Source of the DNA: Myrica gale | Lineage: Eukaryota > Streptophyta > Magnoliopsida > Fagales > Myricaceae | Length of the DNA stretch: 64,000 bases | Direction of reading: 5' to 3' | Assembly (NCBI GenBank): GCA_963930655.1 | Contig: OZ005612.1 | Coordinates: forward strand, 18,295,001 to 18,359,000 | In this document: positions 58,825-64,000 of the stretch, piece after piece | How positions within the stretch are numbered: position 1 is the stretch's first letter | How the letters are laid out: the number at the start of each line of letters is the position of its first letter | Program-made: the position numbers and the translations under genes | The notes under the pieces: generated by a model | Told to the model about the DNA's origin: nothing | What the model saw: only the letters and a program-made list of their open reading frames with translations | The model's database searches: none

Positions 58825-59910
58825 CTACAAACAGCAGAAAGAAGAAAGATAATCAGTACGCAAGAAAGGACCTTTTTATTTGGGTGGGTGTAATCTCCAG
58901 TAGAAGAGATATAGAGGATTAGTGTGCATGAAGAAAAAAAATCCTCCAAGAAAAATGTTAGACACCCAGTTCGGAGAGGCAGCAACCTAACAGAAGGAAG
59001 AATGGCGAAGAGAGAGAGCCAGAGACTAAGGGGGTGTTTGTTTCTCCAAAATTTTGGGGTTCGAAATTTCCGACAAAACAAACACACTCCAAAATTTTTA
59101 ACTTTTACACACACACTCTACTTTTCACAAACCCCAATAAATCTCAATAAAATAAAGATTTCCAAAATTTCAGGAATATTCCCCGAAATTTCCACAAACA
59201 AACACCCCCTAAATTCCTTTTTATTTTTTTCTGAATATAGAGTCTAAACTCAATCGATAGAACAATATTCAAGATAGAGACAGCTTGAGCAGAAGAACAG
59301 ACCCTTCTCGACGAGAACCATTTAGCTTCAGTAGGAATTGCACATGGACACTAAACAGCAACCAATTAAACAGGGTAGAGGCAAACAGGAAACGACCAAC
59401 AAACCAGAAGCAGACGGATAAAGAAGGGATAAGAAGATGCCCAACTACTAGAAGGCATCCATTCATATCAAAAGCTGAACAAAGTGGCCTATTTCCAAAC
59501 TCATTCACCGCATTAAGAAGAGTTAAATGACATTAAACTCGGTTCATAAAAGAAAAACACAATAACATAAACAAAGAGAAACAAAAATAATGCCTTAGTA
59601 AAGAGCTACGAATTCCACAGAGAAACATGCCATCACCACCAGAGCAACCAAATGCTAGAGAATGAATTCGTTATTGCTGAATTGCAATCCAGTGAAGATC
59701 AAACCAACCAGATTTTACTCCCAACCATCCGATCAGACATCAGAAAAACAATCCGAGAAAAAGAGATCAGAAAAACAAAATAAGACCCTACAGATTTCAA
59801 TAAAATTGCCGCCGACTGACGACAAATAACCCACGTCATATACTGTCTCTCAAACTATCATAGAAACATACAAAACCACAACAATTTATTCAATTTCCAG
59901 GAAAACTCAC
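58825..59910 (-). other. Likely 5' UTR intron of the At1g01500-like gene
   Basis: On the minus strand a strong donor (TTTGTG then GTGAGT, 59910-59905) and a polypyrimidine acceptor (TTTCTGCTGTTTGTAG, ending at 58825) bracket about 1.1 kb upstream of the ATG. This suggests a spliced leader with a first exon from 59911 towards 60180. The MITE at 59030-59209 would then be intronic. Inferred from splice-site quality only. Confidence 0.4.
59030..59209. mobile_element. Tourist-like MITE, 180 bp, near-perfect ends
   Basis: The inverted ends GGGGGTGTTTGTTT and AAACAAACACCCCC are perfect over 14 bp and are flanked by TAA on both sides (59027-59029, 59210-59212). Inner arms CCAAAATTTTGGGG and CCAAAATTTCAGG are also related. 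These are textbook PIF/Harbinger MITE features, and the intact ends suggest a young insertion. Confidence 0.92.
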
Positions 59911-60180
59911 CACAAATATCTTATATCCTCATTGCAGCCTCTATTTTGTCAGTAATCGAATTTGAGCCCTTCTCGTGAGTACTGACCCCTCCAATAAAGG
60001 TAAACAGAGCTCCTGATCTTCTATAGAGAATAGTAGCCACGCACACTTGTATAATTTACCAAACGACGACCAACCCAACTGTCTGAATTTATCAAGCAAT
60101 AGTGGGTTGCCTTGAATTAATTGAAAACGAATCAGATGAAAACAGTTTGAGAACAACGCACAAGTTGTCAAATTTTTGTT

Positions 60181-63100
60181 CTCAAATTTCTCATAAATAA
60201 ACTACGGGTTTCGGATTTGCTCTAGTTTAAGTTTTTCTCGTGTTGGCAAGTCCTGAATATTATGTTATTATATCGAAGAAGAAGGGTCCCCCTGTATCCG
60301 ATAACCAATATTCTTTAGATCTTATCCTAGACGGGGAAGGGCAAGAAGCAGGTTCACAAGGCCGATGTGTTGAAAACGATGGGCTAGTTTTTGGGGAATA
60401 TAGAATTTACGAATCTACGGATACTCCCTCTTTCTAGAACCAAATTGGTGAGCAAAACCAAAACGCCTGCAGAGAGATTAACGGGGCTACTGGGTAGCTC
60501 CGTAGCTATATGTGATTTCTGTTGGCTGGTTAAGAGGAAGGTTTCAATATATATATTTCAAAGGTACAAGATTTGTAGTTTAATACTTTCTCCTCGTAAC
60601 TTTGTCATTGCTGAGATTTATATACCAAATCATCTGTATTCTTCCAAACAACTAGCGATATCAATTAGTTAAGTTGATGGGTCAATAATATCAGACTATT
60701 ATCTTAAAGTGGAAAATTCAATGGAGTGAAAAACTTCCTGTATTGTTATATAATTATCACAATCAATTGGTCGCCTTATTTTAAAAAATAAATAAATAAA
60801 TTCTGCAGACTAACATTAGCATTACTTTTTGTTTGTCAATCGTGACCATACCTGCTTTTGAGAGTATATATATATATATAAAGCAGAATGCTTTTGTATG
60901 TTCTGTACAAATGACATTTTAATAGTAGGCCGTACAACACGTAAAACTTATCCCAACAAATTATCTTTAGACCAATAAAACAAATAGTTTCATAGAGGGT
61001 GGCTTTTATGGCATCTTGGCGTAAAGAAGTAGCCAAAGCTCATTGGGATTGGATAAGTTCGTGCTCACACATCTTTATTTTGGTTTGATCAGGGGGCAAT
61101 TATTTTAGACCTTTCTTGAATTCATCTGGAAGTAACTCCAAATTTTGTTCCAAGAAGACAAGTTCATGAAAAAATGGAAGAAAAATAAATGTGCTTTATA
61201 CTATTGAATTTCTACCGACCACTTATGTGAGGTCATGTCTGACTTGTCCTAAAAATGTGATTAATTATAGACCTAACACACCACATTATTCTTTAGCAAA
61301 CGAGGGTACGAAACTACGTCGTCATTCCTCTTCTTCTAGTCGGATCAATGCCTTTGCTTGTTCCTGCATTAGATAAAGACATCACCATTCTCAAACAGAT
61401 AACTATTAATTGAATCACATATCTACCTTCTTTTATTTTTTTATTTGGAAGTCTATTAAGTCTACATTATTGATAACTTGAGACACGTATTAGATTGATT
61501 GTCTTTTTCCCTCTTTTTTTACTCGGAGTCTCTTTGTATTGATCCGCATTGTTCATAACGTGGCGAAAAGTAATCCTTTTAAATTCTATGACATCTCCAT
61601 TTATAGATATAGAGGAATTTTTTTTTGAAGAATATTAGTCGTCTTTATCAGCTAAATCAATTGACAACTCCATTTAGCATTCTTTTTTTAGGAGCCACAT
61701 AACGCGTGGAATAAAGAAGAGTCATGTTCAAGAGGGGTACTTGTTCAACCATGTTTAATGTTTATTGCAATTTCCGATTCATTCCAGCAGCCAAAAGTAA
61801 GATAATTCTTTGTATCCGTATTCCGCGTGGAGTTGACCGGCACATTCCAGACCTTTCAAGAGTATCATAACCTTTTTTTTGGGAAAAATTTCCTGCTAAT
61901 ATCTATCTCTCACGCGGCCTGTTTGTCCTTACCAAAATCTCAACCATCGAAGGACGTATGAAGTTGGTATATCTTAACGAACGACCTTTTTTGGCCCGGT
62001 TGTACGATACCTTTATAGTCATTAGAAATCATGCCTTTTAAGGCTATTTGGTATATGACCCTTTGGACCTGATTGATGCTAGTTTGATGCCCATGATATT
62101 TGTAACCGCCCTAGTGCTTATAGGCTAGAGGTCCTATATTGCATTGTTGTACCTCTCCTTATCAAATGAGATTCACGATTGCATAGAAAAAAAAAAAAAA
62201 AAAACTTGCACGTATTGGAATTTGGATGGGCATTTGGGTGTGGGATTTTTGTTGATGTCAGGGTTAAAGTACACAAGGTGGACAATCATTTTGCAGACCT
62301 CATTAACCTTAATCATAAAAATATCTGTTTCTTTGGCTGCTTTGTACCAACCAGCCAACTTGTTCTACTAATAACTCCATATTAAAGCAATTGATTGCAA
62401 GTCTAAAATTGAGGCTGGTGAAACGATAGGCAACCGAAAAGTCTAGAGAAAGATGTCTACCTTCTCTCTTTTGCGTCTGCACACCTCCCCCTCTCCCTCA
62501 CAAACTTCTCTTTGGGCGACGGGTGGAGGCAGAGATTAGCATGATTAGCACTTAAACTATTATTCCTTCAAACCTAATAGCAAATGCTCTTTGTGGAAAT
62601 ATGAGGATTTACACCGTGCAAAAAGCATAATGGGATAGAAAATCAAAGAAGTGGGCCCAGCGTGCGAGCATAGAAACCATCTCAATGCAGGCCAGTTATG
62701 GTTGAATGACTGAAGGCTTTACTCTGTCACCAACGAACTACAAATTCTAGGAAATGCCAATGGAAAAAAAAAAAGTATGGAAGACTATCAGCAGAGAAGA
62801 CAAAAACAATCACACACACACACACATATATATTTATATAAACATATGTATAATGAAACTTTGTTGAGTGGACACAGAGGATAAAACGTCTTCAAGAAGA
62901 AAGACATTTCATACTAGAAAACCAATTAATCAGCCAAACTCTGAGGATAAGTGACCATATGAATGAATCATATCCTGCAAAGAAATCAAAGATAAGTAAT
63001 CCTACAATTGGGTGAGGGAATTGAGATGGATTTTTACTTCAAGGTTTAATTCAGTATTCCCAGTGATAACTTCTCTTGCTAGGGTTTACAACACACCAGT

Positions 63101-64000
63101 TTCTACAATTTTGTAAACTATATCAATCAACCAAAGTCTAAGGAAAATGTGCCTGTGGAAAACGAAGCTGAGATTAAACCATTACTGAACAAAATTAAGA
63201 TGACATCACAAGTGTCTTGCTACGTCCCAAGACTGATTGGTTGGAATAGCAACAACTCAATCAGGTTCCCTAGAGAAAAACAAATCCGGAGATTAATTGC
63301 TGGTCCTTTCAAACGGACCACATTGTGCAGTGAACTGAAGGGATATTAATCCGATATCCAATTGAACCACAGTAGCATATCTTCCTTATTGTTCTCTCCA
63401 AAAAGTTCAAAATAAGAAAATAACAAATATAACAGAACTTAGTAGGTAGGTTAAACAAAATTGTGTTTGCTGCAGAATACAAAGACCAGAAATTCAACAT
63501 TCCAAGATTTTTCTTCCCACAGGGTGATTCAGAAATAAATCCTAGCATTTATTGTCCCACAAGATCCAGCAAGCCCCTGTCACAATGGCATTGCAAGTCC
63601 TATACGATGAAGTAGAAGACCAAGTCAGAATACACATAATTACGTGTATCAAGAGGCAATCATCCTTGCATGGCTTACATAGTAACCTTTACAAAGCAAG
63701 CCTTTCATTTTTCAATATTAATGAGATATTATACCTGTGACCGAACAAAACTAGATTCTACACAGAGATGTAGGTCTTTCCACCTTAATCAACATTATCC
63801 TGATTTAGATTCTCGAAAAATATGCAAATGAGAAAAGAAGGCTCAAGAAATTTTAAGCTTGTAACTTTCATTTCCATTGCTTCCTCACAATCATATCAAG
63901 AACCATATGATGATATAGAGTGCAATAAGAAGAGTACTATACTAATAAATACATAATCAAACAAAACCCACTTGAAATTGATGATTAAAACTCTTAACCG
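60181..64000. other. No gene recognised
   Basis: Nearly 4 kb without a supported gene. The first open frame (60240-60437, 65 codons, ending STDTPSF) reads like protein-coding sequence (VIISKKKGPPVSDNQYSLD, GEGQEAGSQGRCVEND) but cannot be placed in a family, and its surroundings show no continuation. Other open frames are short. Simple repeats occur at about 60867-60881 (TA)n and 62811-62835 (CA)n-(TA)n. The last kilobase could be the non-coding end of a gene beyond the window. Confidence 0.4.
62811..62835. repeat. (CA)n-(TA)n microsatellite
   Basis: Eight CA units followed by a short TA/TATT stretch. A compound dinucleotide repeat of the kind that varies in length between individuals. Confidence 0.85.

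Noticed and set aside
1-64000. CRISPR arrays, bacterial operons or phage-like systems
   Set aside because: None seen. The spliced genes, nuclear tRNA and transposon types all point to a plant nuclear chromosome.

Overview
This window is nuclear DNA of a flowering plant. Six genes have typical plant intron-exon structure with GT-AG splice sites, their products have close homologues in angiosperms, and the gaps are full of plant-type transposons (Tourist-like MITEs with TAA target duplications, hAT elements with 8-bp duplications, Mutator-like elements with 9-bp duplications, a TRIM, copia and LINE remnants). The gene order is, from memory, that of Arabidopsis chromosome 4 around At4g34440-At4g34500: a possible PERK-like kinase tail, coatomer gamma, the heterotrimeric G-protein beta subunit, a GH17 beta-1,3-glucanase, cyclase-associated protein CAP1 and a receptor-like cytoplasmic-domain kinase. 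This suggests a eudicot; the species cannot be named from the sequence.

Layout. 1-83: possible last codons of an upstream gene. 1436-8095 (+): gamma-COP, 18 exons, 887 aa. 9302-12974 (-): G-beta, 6 exons, 377 aa, with an apparent GC-AG first intron. 13687-14082: a TRIM element. 14124-14687: a tandem duplication whose second copy carries a MITE. 14706-14777 (-): tRNA-Glu(UUC). 15970-19352 (-): GH17/X8 glucanase, 462 aa. 19500-26100: repeat-rich, with a hAT MITE, a poly-A retroposed insertion with an 18-bp duplication, and a decayed DUF1645-like gene. 27100-31552 (-): CAP1, 470 aa, 10 exons. 32712-38510: a degenerate hAT transposon, then nested LINE and copia debris. 39740-42495 (-): kinase, 447 aa. 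46564-49908: a Mutator-like element with long inverted repeats that seems to have captured pieces of a LEA-like gene and was itself invaded by a hAT element and a foldback MITE. 50039-51850: another hAT element. 52356-55054 (+): BTB/POZ gene with two disabling lesions. 56601-58695 (-): At1g01500-like protein, 317 aa. 60200-64000: no gene recognised.

The host genes are housekeeping and signalling genes: retrograde vesicle coat (gamma-COP), G-protein signalling (G-beta), callose/cell-wall turnover (GH17), actin turnover (CAP1) and a membrane-anchored kinase. They share ancestral linkage and are not an operon-like system. The most informative novelty is in the mobile DNA: at least nine insertions can be dated relative to one another or anchored by exact target-site duplications, and the nested Pack-MULE-like element at 46564-49677 is the best candidate for something not previously described.
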